Positions 43,893 through 53,428 of a stretch of DNA of 64,000 nt are shown piece by piece. The translations under genes were made by a program, and so were the position numbers. The stretch spans positions 1 through 64,000 of the forward strand of contig QZKB01000148.1 in the NCBI GenBank assembly GCA_003599415.1, given 5' to 3'. The notes below the pieces were generated by a model, which was not told the DNA's origin, searched no databases, and saw only the letters and a program-made list of their open reading frames with translations. Within the stretch, counting starts at the first letter, position 1. Every line of letters begins with the position of its first letter. The stretch is from Ignavibacteriales bacterium (lineage in GTDB: Bacteria; Bacteroidota; Ignavibacteria; Ignavibacteriales; SURF-24).

Positions 43893-45881
43893 TTATTTTA
43901 CTTCAAGCTTTGCCGATTTACTTTCCGAGATGTTCCCTTTCGTATCAAATGCTTTTACTATGTAATAAAAAGTTTTTCCCAGCGAAATATCTTTATCAAC
44001 AAAGGTGTTTTCCTTCTGCAACGGACTAATTGCATTGTCAAAATTATCACTTTCATTTTCTTTTCTGAACACAACATAACCAAGAAGATTATCGCCTTTT
44101 ATCTGGGACCATGATAATGATACTTCATTCTTGTTCTTGCTTAATTTTTGAGTAAATCCTTCAACAGCAGGGAAAGTAGTATTTATAAAATATTCTGCAG
44201 ATAAAATATTTGAGCGGACGGATTTATTACCGGCGCTATCAATCGAAATAACACAATAAAAATATATTCCTCCAGCCATCATACTATCTTTGTAAGTATC
44301 AGTTTCTTTATTTAACTGTATTTTGTTAAGCTGGTTCCATTTTGATGAATCATCCTTTGCGCTTCTGTAAACAAAGTGACCGGCAATATCTTCAACAGTA
44401 CTGCTAACCCATTGAAGCAAAATATAATTATCTGTTAAATCTGCGTTTACTAATTTAGGCGCCGGCGGGGGAGTTAAATCTTTTAATTTAACATTAACCA
44501 CATCTGAGTAAGGACTTAAATTATACTTCTTATCAACAGCCACAATTTTATATTGAAAATAATTTCTTGATTCTTTCTTCAGTGTATCAACATATGAAAC
44601 TGCATTTACAGGTTTTGGATTAAGCAGAACAAATTCATCTTCCGTATTTGTAACCGAGCGGTAAATAAAATATCCCAACAAATCTTTCTCCGTTCCTTTT
44701 TTCCAGCTTAGTTTAACTAATCCAACTTCGCCAAGTGCTTTAAGATTAACAGGTTTGGCAGGCGCTTCCCAATCCGGAATCTGGGCAATTGTACTCAAAC
44801 TCTGGCTCTTGTTTGAAGAATTATCCTCTGCAGTAAGATAATAATAATATCTTTCTTCGGGGGATGCTATTTTGTCAACATAACTTGTATCGGATTTATC
44901 AATTAAAGTTTTGTTAATCTTATTATATGGTCCTTTGAAATCTCTGCTTCTGAAAATATTAAATCCTTTCAGGTCTTTTACATAAATTGATTTCCATGTA
45001 ATCTGTACATCATTTTTAATTGCTGTTGCTCTTACTTTTGTTGGTGCAGGCGGAGGAGTTAAATCCTTTGGTGTAACTGCAATTGTTGCGCTTCTTTTAC
45101 TTTCCCTGCCAAGATAATCTGTGCCCGTTAACTCGTAGTAATATGTAACTCCGTTTGTAAGTCCGGTATCACTGTAGAAGAATTCATTTGTATGATAGTT
45201 GCCTGCGGAATCCGGAAATTCAAAAACATGAATTGGAGTGTTATTTATTAATGTCTTCCTGGAATTCTGATTTTCTCCGCGGTAGATGTTATAAACAAAA
45301 AATCTATTTTCATCCCGTTCCCAATTAAAATTTACAATTCCGTCTTTGGCAAAAGCATTAAGTTTGTCCGGCGCAGCAGAAGCAGAATATTTATCAATTT
45401 TTACCGGTTCCGAAACAGCAGACAGATTTTCTTTGCTGTCTTTAATCATTACTACTTTATATTCGTAAGTTTTTCCTTCAACAATATTTTCATCGTTATA
45501 TTGCATTCCGTAAGCAAGCGAGAATTTATCGTCGAGAATTCCTTTGGTTAACAAAATAAGCTCATAGGTTTCTCTGTCTTCACTGTTATCCGGAATGTTA
45601 TAAATAATTGAGCTTGCAATAGCTAATGAAGTATCCGCAATATCCGGAGAGACTTTCTCTATCTTTTTAATAGGCTCCTGCGTAAGCTTTGTCCATTCAT
45701 TTTGATTTTTTTCTCTGCGGAAGAGAACTACACCTTCATCATTAAATTCTTCCGAAGAGAACCATCTTACTTTTACTTTACCGGATTCTGTAAGTCCTGC
45801 TACTACTCCAAATTCCTGTCCATAGAAATCCGGAGTTATAAACAGAAATAGTAAAACGATAGCTGATATTATTGTTTTCAT
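43893..45881 (-). CDS. Exported fibronectin type III repeat protein (first cassette copy)
   Basis: A 662-aa protein with a Sec signal (MKTIISAIVLLFLFITPDFYGQ), made of about six FN3-like domains. Repeated cores are PPPAPTKVRATAIKNDVQIT ... GFNIFRS, PAKPVNLKALGEVGLVKLSW ... GYFIYRS, PPPAPKLVNADLTDNYILLQ ... GHFVYRS and a last LSWSQIKGDNLLGYVVFRKE. It ends inside the final FN3 strand (SKSAKLEVK) without a sorting tail. It follows the 1419-aa giant by 41 bases and precedes the beta-barrel gene. Domain order and the N-terminal region (VKVRWFSSEEF) differ from the 671-aa partner, so the two are diverged paralogs. Confidence 0.75.
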   Translation of the reverse strand: MKTIISAIVLLFLFITPDFYGQEFGVVAGLTESGKVKVRWFSSEEFNDEGVVLFRREKNQNEWTKLTQEPIKKIEKVSPDIADTSLAIASSIIYNIPDNSEDRETYELILLTKGILDDKFSLAYGMQYNDENIVEGKTYEYKVVMIKDSKENLSAVSEPVKIDKYSASAAPDKLNAFAKDGIVNFNWERDENRFFVYNIYRGENQNSRKTLINNTPIHVFEFPDSAGNYHTNEFFYSDTGLTNGVTYYYELTGTDYLGRESKRSATIAVTPKDLTPPPAPTKVRATAIKNDVQITWKSIYVKDLKGFNIFRSRDFKGPYNKINKTLIDKSDTSYVDKIASPEERYYYYLTAEDNSSNKSQSLSTIAQIPDWEAPAKPVNLKALGEVGLVKLSWKKGTEKDLLGYFIYRSVTNTEDEFVLLNPKPVNAVSYVDTLKKESRNYFQYKIVAVDKKYNLSPYSDVVNVKLKDLTPPPAPKLVNADLTDNYILLQWVSSTVEDIAGHFVYRSAKDDSSKWNQLNKIQLNKETDTYKDSMMAGGIYFYCVISIDSAGNKSVRSNILSAEYFINTTFPAVEGFTQKLSKNKNEVSLSWSQIKGDNLLGYVVFRKENESDNFDNAISPLQKENTFVDKDISLGKTFYYIVKAFDTKGNISESKSAKLEVK

Positions 45882-45922
45882 AGTTTGATATAAATTATTT
45901 TCAGCAAATGCTCTTAATTAGT

Positions 45923-48900
45923 TTAAGATGAACATTCATCTTTTAATGCAAAGGAACCATTCTTATATCTTATTTTGAATGATGCGCTCCTGCACAACTT
46001 ACAACCGATTACACAAACTTTAATGCAGGCTTTAGCATCAACTTTGCCTGCAAAGCAAACAGGATCCGGAAACATTACCTGCATTACAGCATTCATTTCA
46101 CCTGAAAGAAGACTAAGATAACCGGTGAAAAATTTAACATCTACATATACACCAATTTCTCCGGATGCTGACATTGATGCTGTACTTACGAACTGAAGCG
46201 GTTTATAATAAATTGTGCTGCTCATTCTAATACTTCCTGCTGCTTTTCCATAAAAGCCAAGACCGGCGCCCCACTTTTGCGGACCGGTATCAAATGTAAA
46301 ACCTGCAGCAGTTGTCATATAATTCTGGTCGATTGTAAAGTATCCGTAGAAACCCTGTGCGGTACAGAACATCCTTAATGTAATCGGTTTTTCAGGTGTA
46401 CCTATGTGAAGATACCACTCGCTTTCGGAAATGTGCATCTGCATTTCTCCGTCTCCGCAAAGCCCGTCCCAGAAGTTTGCTTCTATAGTACATTGAGAAT
46501 CAAAGATTTTTGGATTAGTGGAAATAAAGATTGTAGCCGTACCTTTTATCTTGGCGTCCTCCTTCATAAAGCCGCTTGAGAGTACATAGATTTCGCCGTA
46601 TAATGTGCTCTGGAAACCATTACCAACACGGATCTCTAAAGCTACCTTTCCCCAGAATTTGGAACCGTCATCGGAAACGGATTGAATTGGACACATTGCG
46701 TATACGCCGAAAGTATTATTTTTATCGGGCACATAATCGCTTCCAAGAATACCGTCACCTTTATGTTTCATATGAGAATAGACTCTGCCTGTAAATCCTC
46801 TTATACCAATATCCATTACAGTTGTAATTGCAACCGGAAAGATTGCACCAGCTTCAACAAACCAATAGCTGAACCCATTTCCGTTATCTGTCTTTCCGAT
46901 AATTATTTTGCTGAATGCGCTGAATTCAGTCGGGTCATGCATAGTCAAATTAAATGATGCAAGAAATCCTTTACCGTAAACAGGGTCATCATTGAAGACA
47001 ATTAACTGGGCGCCAAAGCTGGTTTCACCATTACCGAAATCAACTCCAATCGGTTCTACTTCAACTTCGCTGTTGGGAACTTCTGTTCCGCTTTTGCCCA
47101 GACTGTACCGGGCAACAACTATACTTGCATCAAAAGGAGAGCCGTTCTGCGAAGATAAATCCTCTGCAACCACAATTGTCCCGGCAATTCCAAATGCATA
47201 ATTCGCATATGTCTTTATCCTGAATTTATCCAGCATAATTGGAAAGCCGTTATATTTGCCTGGTTTGGTAACGCTTAAATTTATCCAGCCTTCAGGGTCT
47301 GAACCAAAAGCAGAAACAGAACCTGTGCTGTCTATGAAGACATTTGAAACGGGAAGTTTCTCTGTCGTTAATCCATCAGTTCCGGTGCAATCGAATTTAA
47401 AATATCCGTTAAGCCAGAAACAGTTTATACCCGCGAGATAAGAAATAGTAACTATCTGCAATTTTAAAGTGCTTTTATCTCCCGGTTGACCTCCGCTAAT
47501 TGCAATCCAGTTTGAAATTCCGTCTAACGAGACAATACCGTTTGAGAAACCATTAGAGGTAATATTATAAGTTATGTCAGCTTCCTTTTTAATAAACGGA
47601 ATAAATATTTTGCCCTTAAGGAAATTTCCGGAGTTTCTGAATATGGAATTCTTGAGTATGTTGTTTTCATAATTAAGGCTGAACCGTTTGATGTTGAAAG
47701 CATAACCACGGTATGATCCTTCTAAATTAAGATTGTTTTTATGAATATAGCCGTGCAGCCCGGTAGCGATTATTCTGAAGTTATCTTTATCGTCCAAAGC
47801 GATTGGCGGGTAAGTCATCTTTGCCTGATCAAAAAATATCTCTCCCTGTTTTATGCCGACTAACCCGGCATACAAATCAACATTTGCTTCTATAAACCTA
47901 CACCGCACATCATAGTTACTAACAAGTTTAATGTTGATTAAATCGTTGGTTGCCACATCAAGCAGGAATTTAAAATCATTCTTATTATAAAACCGTAATG
48001 CAATTCTCTGCCCGTTTGAATTTTTTACGCTCACGGGTAAAAGTAATTCGCCCTGAAGTTTTAAAGTAAGCTTGTTGGCATTTACAAGAAACTCACTCTG
48101 CGTCCTTCCGATATTAAGATTGAAATTAAGTGGAGTAAGCATAAAGAAATTATAATCCGTCTTTGGGTAAGCATGCTGGTTTTGACCTACAGTAATTTTA
48201 TGAACGGGATCTACATTAAACCAGATCTCACCGGATTCCATTACGAGATTAGCAGAAGAACCTAAATTTTTAACAAGCAGGCTTGACTTAAAATTAATTG
48301 AGCCGAGTAATGTTGCCCTGTCTGGCTCTAATCTTATAGCAGTAGCTTTTAAAAATGAACTGCCAGGAATAGTTAGTTGTAATGAAATATTGGTTGGTGT
48401 AATGCTCGTCCATATTTCACCTTCGTTTACTTTCCATTCCGGAATTTGTCCGGTGGATATTACCTGTTGAAGCTTTAGTCCGTGAAAATCAAATTGAATT
48501 TTTGGTCCTCCGTGCCATAAAAGAACTTCACCTTTACCGCCAAAATAATTTGCGTTCTTATTTGTAATGGAAAGCAAGTTTACTTTATATTGCCCGATTA
48601 TAAAATAATTAATGCTGTCAATCAGCGTAACGCCATTTTTAATCGTAAAACTTTCTGCTTCACTAGAAGCAGTTAAACCATTATAAGCTTGTGAATAAGT
48701 TGTAACCTGCCAGGCATATCTTTGTTTGTCTTTCAGCTTTCCGGTTTCTTCAGGTAAAATATAAGATGACCAGGATGGAGGAATTTTATCATTATAAAAA
48801 ACGTAAGGATTTTCTTTAAGTGCCCGGGCTGGAGTTTGTCCTTCATTTATCTCTGCAATCTTCAAACGAAAATTTGTTATTGATTTTACAAGCTTTGAAT

Positions 48901-50182
48901 TATCCCAACTGAAAAGGTATGTCCTGCTGTGAGACTGGCTATGTAAAGTATCAGCTTCAAAATCCGCATTGTCCACAGGTGATAATAACGGGATAAATTC
49001 AACACTGCTTTGTACGGTAAACTTCCAGATGCTGCTTGAATCAATTAATCCTCCCCACGGTTCCGAATAAAGCCAGACACGCCAGGCATATTGTTTTTGA
49101 TTTATTAAACTTCCTTCTTCTTCGGTTATCCAGTACATCGGTTGTGTAGGCAGGATATCATTCTTAAAAAAAACAGGTGGATTATTATTCAATGCAGATT
49201 CAGCATTCTGCCCCGGTAAAATTTCTGCAATCTTCAACCAGAAATTTGTTATTGTCTTTTTCAGGTTGATTGTTGTCCATGTAAACTTGAATGCTTTTGA
49301 GTACTGGCTTACCTGGGTTGCTGATAAGGTTGAATTATCAGCGGGTGAAACAAGTTCAACGGTTTTTTCTTCTTTAAATATTTTGAATGACCATACTTCA
49401 CTTTTACCGTCAGTTTTGAATTGTACTACAGAAGGACTGCCTGAACCGCTTACTGCCTGAACCTGCCATGCATATTGTTTCCCTTCTTCAAGAGGGAGAG
49501 CTTCCGGCGGATATTGTAAAATTGTTTGACTTGTAAGAACAGTTTCATAAACAGGCTGATTGGATTGAACAGCTTTCAGCGGTGTTTGCCCTGGAAGCAT
49601 TTCACACAATTTAAATTTGTAATCAACAAGTAAAGGCGGAGGAACTTCAACCTGCCACCACTGTAACACGGGCATCGTTGTGTTAATTACACTCATATGT
49701 GTCGGCAAGGATAAAGCGGGCGATCCGGCGAGTATTATTGCAAAATCTGCACACGACTGCGAAAGCATTGTGTTTACCTGCTTAACTTCAGCGCAGGTTG
49801 TATAATCTCCCTCAGGCAAATTACCGGTTTGGACAATTATATTTTTGAAGCTGGCATTATATTTAATTGAATTCCAGTCAAGGTAATCCATTGTTTGAAA
49901 AACCTGGCTTTCACCGGCAGCAAAAAGTATGGTCTTACTACTCGCACTTAATATTTCACCAACACTTTTCTTTGTCACTTTAAGAAAGATTACAACTTCT
50001 TTACTTTCCGTACCTGTATTAGTAATTGTTAATGTTGCAATACCAGGATTATTTTCCCAGCTGGAAATCGTTGGTACAGGGTAATATGAAGACATGGTTA
50101 AGGATGATATCCATTGCTGCGGAGAGGATGTTGATAATAACAGAGTGAGTAAAACTAAAACTGATCGTTTAACCATAATCAC
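45923..50182 (-). CDS. Giant exported beta-rich protein with cysteine-rich tail (copy A)
   Basis: 1419 aa, function not recognised. A Sec signal (VKRSVLVLLTLLLSTSSPQQ) precedes an N-terminal domain shared with the 1809-aa giant (YLDWNSIKYN, LPEGDYTTC). Three tandem modules of about 125 residues follow, each with a KxxE...GQ(T/N)...AL..N signature near residues 197, 324 and 447, separated by SPxDN turns. The middle is beta-rich. The C-terminal third has glycine-rich amphipathic strands, ending with six cysteines in about 50 residues (ACIKVCVIGCKLC ... DEC). It lacks T9SS and carboxypeptidase-regulatory-like domains. It is the first gene of the five-gene set, preceded by a 234-base gap in which no clear promoter was seen. 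Confidence 0.75.
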   Translation of the reverse strand: MIMVKRSVLVLLTLLLSTSSPQQWISSLTMSSYYPVPTISSWENNPGIATLTITNTGTESKEVVIFLKVTKKSVGEILSASSKTILFAAGESQVFQTMDYLDWNSIKYNASFKNIIVQTGNLPEGDYTTCAEVKQVNTMLSQSCADFAIILAGSPALSLPTHMSVINTTMPVLQWWQVEVPPPLLVDYKFKLCEMLPGQTPLKAVQSNQPVYETVLTSQTILQYPPEALPLEEGKQYAWQVQAVSGSGSPSVVQFKTDGKSEVWSFKIFKEEKTVELVSPADNSTLSATQVSQYSKAFKFTWTTINLKKTITNFWLKIAEILPGQNAESALNNNPPVFFKNDILPTQPMYWITEEEGSLINQKQYAWRVWLYSEPWGGLIDSSSIWKFTVQSSVEFIPLLSPVDNADFEADTLHSQSHSRTYLFSWDNSKLVKSITNFRLKIAEINEGQTPARALKENPYVFYNDKIPPSWSSYILPEETGKLKDKQRYAWQVTTYSQAYNGLTASSEAESFTIKNGVTLIDSINYFIIGQYKVNLLSITNKNANYFGGKGEVLLWHGGPKIQFDFHGLKLQQVISTGQIPEWKVNEGEIWTSITPTNISLQLTIPGSSFLKATAIRLEPDRATLLGSINFKSSLLVKNLGSSANLVMESGEIWFNVDPVHKITVGQNQHAYPKTDYNFFMLTPLNFNLNIGRTQSEFLVNANKLTLKLQGELLLPVSVKNSNGQRIALRFYNKNDFKFLLDVATNDLINIKLVSNYDVRCRFIEANVDLYAGLVGIKQGEIFFDQAKMTYPPIALDDKDNFRIIATGLHGYIHKNNLNLEGSYRGYAFNIKRFSLNYENNILKNSIFRNSGNFLKGKIFIPFIKKEADITYNITSNGFSNGIVSLDGISNWIAISGGQPGDKSTLKLQIVTISYLAGINCFWLNGYFKFDCTGTDGLTTEKLPVSNVFIDSTGSVSAFGSDPEGWINLSVTKPGKYNGFPIMLDKFRIKTYANYAFGIAGTIVVAEDLSSQNGSPFDASIVVARYSLGKSGTEVPNSEVEVEPIGVDFGNGETSFGAQLIVFNDDPVYGKGFLASFNLTMHDPTEFSAFSKIIIGKTDNGNGFSYWFVEAGAIFPVAITTVMDIGIRGFTGRVYSHMKHKGDGILGSDYVPDKNNTFGVYAMCPIQSVSDDGSKFWGKVALEIRVGNGFQSTLYGEIYVLSSGFMKEDAKIKGTATIFISTNPKIFDSQCTIEANFWDGLCGDGEMQMHISESEWYLHIGTPEKPITLRMFCTAQGFYGYFTIDQNYMTTAAGFTFDTGPQKWGAGLGFYGKAAGSIRMSSTIYYKPLQFVSTASMSASGEIGVYVDVKFFTGYLSLLSGEMNAVMQVMFPDPVCFAGKVDAKACIKVCVIGCKLCRSASFKIRYKNGSFALKDECSS

Positions 50183-50416
50183 TCCAGATAAAAATGACAG
50201 GTCTTAAAACATTATTTAGTTTCGAAAATATCCGGACCGGTCACTCTTCATTTCAATTAAAAATACTAACTAATTTAAACCGAGTTATATTTGTTTTAAA
50301 AAGAGCAACCATCTGTTAATGGCGTCATTCAAAAAATTCCACACGCATTTTATTAAAAAGGAACGGCCGTGTCAAGTAAAAACTTGGATATCGATGCTTC
50401 AAATCACCAAAAAGTT

Positions 50417-53344
50417 TTACTTAATCAAAATCATTTTCTTTGATGCTATATATGAACCTGCCCGCAAGGTGTAAAAATAAATTCCACTTGATAAACTGCT
50501 TCCATTAAATTCAACATCATATGTCCCGGCAGATAATTCTTTGTTTATTAAGGTGATTATTTCTTTACCAAGAATATTGTATATACGTAGAGACGTCATA
50601 TATGACGTCTCTACCGCTGGTAACGTAAATTTTATTGTTGTGGTTGGATTAAACGGGTTGGGATAATTCTGCTCAAGATTGAATGTGAGATTTTTGCTGC
50701 TTTCAGATTCAAGTAAGGTTGGATTTCCATTTCCATACGCTTCAACTCCAAACCATAATGTTTTTTCATTGCTCAGATCAAACTCAACTAAAAAATTATT
50801 TGGCAAAACCGGGTGATGCATTCTGAATGTTCCCTTTTCCTTGCCTGTATTATCAAGCGGAATCACTTTTAATGAATCTGCGGACACATTAAGATTCAAC
50901 ACAATTACGGTTGGTTTAATCTGGGTTGGAGTCCTGCCCCAATTATTGTGGAATGTTGTTGTGCCGTCCCAAACCATACCTGTATTTTGTGTTACAGTAG
51001 AAATTGTAATAAGAGATTTATCAGAAACAAAAATTGAATCATCAGTTAACGAAACCCAAGTTATGGTAGCAAAATCATCCGCACTCTTTATCTGAAGATT
51101 GCCTGCTTTGGAATTTATAAAGTTGTTAAGGAAACCGCTTACACCAATAAATTTCTCTGTTGTAACAGTTATCAGACCATTTGTATTCCAGATAATTTCA
51201 TCAGTATCCGACACATAAGGACTTGCCGGTTCCTGCTGGTAAGCTGAAAAATCTGTTGGCGCTGCACTATTAAAAGATTCATTCCTGAATGAATGTATTA
51301 AAGATAATTTTTTGTTAAAGAAAGAAGGGCCATACCAATCTCCGGTTTCGTACTTCGGTAAGAGATTAATCATTTCATTACTGAAGTTTAGTTTAATTGT
51401 TTCTTTAGCCGGGGCAATGAAACCATTCCTGTATGCATAAGCGCAGGAAGGTATCAACGCCATTACAGCGTTATTGCGATGAATACTAAAATAGCTGTCA
51501 ACTCTGTCTGCTATCCATTCTGATCCGCCGTTGTAATCGAAATACATTACAGCATCAGTATTATGAAATGATGAATAGGCTGTAGTAAAAATTAATCCTT
51601 CAGTTTGGTAACGGTTAGGGAAGCAGTAATTTATTTCGCTAACAGTAAAAGGTTTACCTACGGAAGCCACACCGGCAAAAACAGATGTTGTTCCCGTTGA
51701 AGACGATTTTACCATCGGCTCATTTGAAATTAACCAATCTGTTGATGACCAGGGTTCATTAGGAAACTGAGGATGATCCCAGTATGTATGATTATCAATG
51801 TAATCTAATTTAGATTGCGAAACCAAATCACCAGGACCAACATTCCAGTTGGTACCTACAATCGGCACTTTAACCTTAAGTGTATTTTTTAAGTAATCTT
51901 TCATTTCAGCATAAAAGTCATCCTGCAGCTTAATATAGAATGATGAAATATCTGCAATTCTTGCATCGGTATAAGTTACACATTCTGTGTAGTCAATCCT
52001 TTTTACATTTCTGCTTTCGATTGATTCTCCTGCGATTAAACCTGTCATACCGGTAATACCAAGTTTAATGATGTCAAACCAATACGTACCAAGATTATTA
52101 TTAAATGAAAATGATAATCTTCCGGTGTTTATTGTTTCGCTTGCTTTGAAGCTGAAAGAATAAATTTTCCAGTCTGTTGTAACACCAAAACTTTTAGAGC
52201 CGTAAGTAGTGTAAGGGCTATCATCACGCATTATTGAGACGGAAATGGATTTGTTAGCGTCTGTCCTTGCGGCAAATTCAACTGTGTAAAGAGAATCTTT
52301 TTTTAATTTTATGTTTACCTGCTTCCATTGAATATGCCAGCTTGTGCCTGTTGTTTTTGTTACAGTGATTTTTGCAGATTTTAATCCTTCATAAGGATTT
52401 ACAATATCTTTGCTCTGAGAAGCCGAGGCTGATTCGTGCAGTTCAACAATCCAGTTTGAGATTGTTGTGCCTGTTTCAAAGTTGCCGTCAACAATTTGAT
52501 TTACAAAGTTTCCGATGCTAGCGCCTGCATTCCAGGCTGCAGCAATGTTTTGAGTAGAGGTATACTTGTCAGATAAAAATTTATTCCAGAGGCTATCCAG
52601 CATGTGGTTGTGCCGCCAGATTAATTTTCCTCCGTCACCAAATGTTTTTAAATTTCCGTCCCGCCACATTCTGTATAGTGAATTTTCATTTACAATTTCT
52701 ACCATTGCCATTACAGGATCATCTACCAATGGAAGGATTGTGTAAGGATTAATGTGAGTTAAAAGCTGTTCAGCATATTCTTTCTCAAGTTGAATAAGAT
52801 AAGGATCAAATATAGTTACGCCTTTTGCGTAATCGGGAATTGAATCCGCATACTGAATTCCGTCTGTTACTTTAAACGGTCTTGATACATTCAGATTCAT
52901 ATTTATATACACGCCGTTTTTCTTCAACTCTGCAATATTGTTTTCAAGCAAATCAAGGTTGAACGGATTGAGCGATCTTGTATTTACCGCGTCACTAAAT
53001 AAACTTTTACTGCTCCATGGGTTATCAAGATGATGGAGCCTCATCAGGTTGAATCCCATTTTTCTTATTCGTCCTGCAATCATTGCAGCCTTGTTATAAT
53101 CAGGAAATGCGCCGTCACCTGCCATGTTCCCACCCCAGAATCTTATTCGCTCTTCACCGGATGCAAAATTTCCGTCAGAGTTAATTGAAATGAAATTTTT
53201 TATTTCTTTAACGGGAAATTGCGGCAGGAATTTCTGGGTGGTTGTATCATTCCATGGTAAATTAAAATTAAACCCGTTTGAAAAGTTTTGTGATAAAATA
53301 AAACTGTTCAGAAAAAATATTACAGTAAAAATTTTTTTAATCAT
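50417..53344 (-). CDS. T9SS-exported clan-A glycosidase with inserted carbohydrate-binding module
   Basis: A 975-aa surface glycosidase. A Sec signal (MIKKIFTVIFFLNSFILSQ) is followed by a TIM barrel opening with RFWGGNMAGDGAFPD and MGFNLMRLHHLD. Candidate acid/base is Glu220 in VEIVNENSLY and nucleophile Glu570 in FTVSEINYCF, the pattern of GH5-like clan-A enzymes. A CBM4/9-like module is inserted at about 285-430 (VDGNFETGTTISNWIVELHE ... LSFSFNNNLGTYWFDIIKL). The C-terminus is a T9SS sorting domain (NYPNPFNPTTTIKF ... SGIYFYTLRAG ... KMILIK). A 28-bp palindrome is translated within it as VETSYMTSL. It follows the CotH gene by 84 bases. The exact family and substrate are unknown. Confidence 0.8.
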   Translation of the reverse strand: MIKKIFTVIFFLNSFILSQNFSNGFNFNLPWNDTTTQKFLPQFPVKEIKNFISINSDGNFASGEERIRFWGGNMAGDGAFPDYNKAAMIAGRIRKMGFNLMRLHHLDNPWSSKSLFSDAVNTRSLNPFNLDLLENNIAELKKNGVYINMNLNVSRPFKVTDGIQYADSIPDYAKGVTIFDPYLIQLEKEYAEQLLTHINPYTILPLVDDPVMAMVEIVNENSLYRMWRDGNLKTFGDGGKLIWRHNHMLDSLWNKFLSDKYTSTQNIAAAWNAGASIGNFVNQIVDGNFETGTTISNWIVELHESASASQSKDIVNPYEGLKSAKITVTKTTGTSWHIQWKQVNIKLKKDSLYTVEFAARTDANKSISVSIMRDDSPYTTYGSKSFGVTTDWKIYSFSFKASETINTGRLSFSFNNNLGTYWFDIIKLGITGMTGLIAGESIESRNVKRIDYTECVTYTDARIADISSFYIKLQDDFYAEMKDYLKNTLKVKVPIVGTNWNVGPGDLVSQSKLDYIDNHTYWDHPQFPNEPWSSTDWLISNEPMVKSSSTGTTSVFAGVASVGKPFTVSEINYCFPNRYQTEGLIFTTAYSSFHNTDAVMYFDYNGGSEWIADRVDSYFSIHRNNAVMALIPSCAYAYRNGFIAPAKETIKLNFSNEMINLLPKYETGDWYGPSFFNKKLSLIHSFRNESFNSAAPTDFSAYQQEPASPYVSDTDEIIWNTNGLITVTTEKFIGVSGFLNNFINSKAGNLQIKSADDFATITWVSLTDDSIFVSDKSLITISTVTQNTGMVWDGTTTFHNNWGRTPTQIKPTVIVLNLNVSADSLKVIPLDNTGKEKGTFRMHHPVLPNNFLVEFDLSNEKTLWFGVEAYGNGNPTLLESESSKNLTFNLEQNYPNPFNPTTTIKFTLPAVETSYMTSLRIYNILGKEIITLINKELSAGTYDVEFNGSSLSSGIYFYTLRAGSYIASKKMILIK
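50587..50614. repeat. In-frame 28-bp palindromic element, copy 1
   Basis: A perfect 28-bp palindrome with arms GTAGAGACGTCATA and TATGACGTCTCTAC. On the coding strand it reads GTA GAG ACG TCA TAT ATG ACG TCT CTA C, adding VETSYMTSL between the first and second strands of the T9SS sorting domain. The outer nine bases (GTAGAGACG/CGTCTCTAC) match copy 2 at 53614 except for one base. Confidence 0.85.
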
Positions 53345-53428
53345 AAATCAGTCGGTAATGTTTAGTTTTGTTCCTGATGTAAAATTGAATTCCCTGTTCG
53401 GACTTAATTATTCTTGTGGTATTTGTAT

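Noticed and set aside
50373-50386. CAAGT-AAAA-ACTTG hairpin after the glycosidase gene
   Set aside because: The stem is only five bases and no T-run follows on the minus strand, so it is not a convincing terminator.
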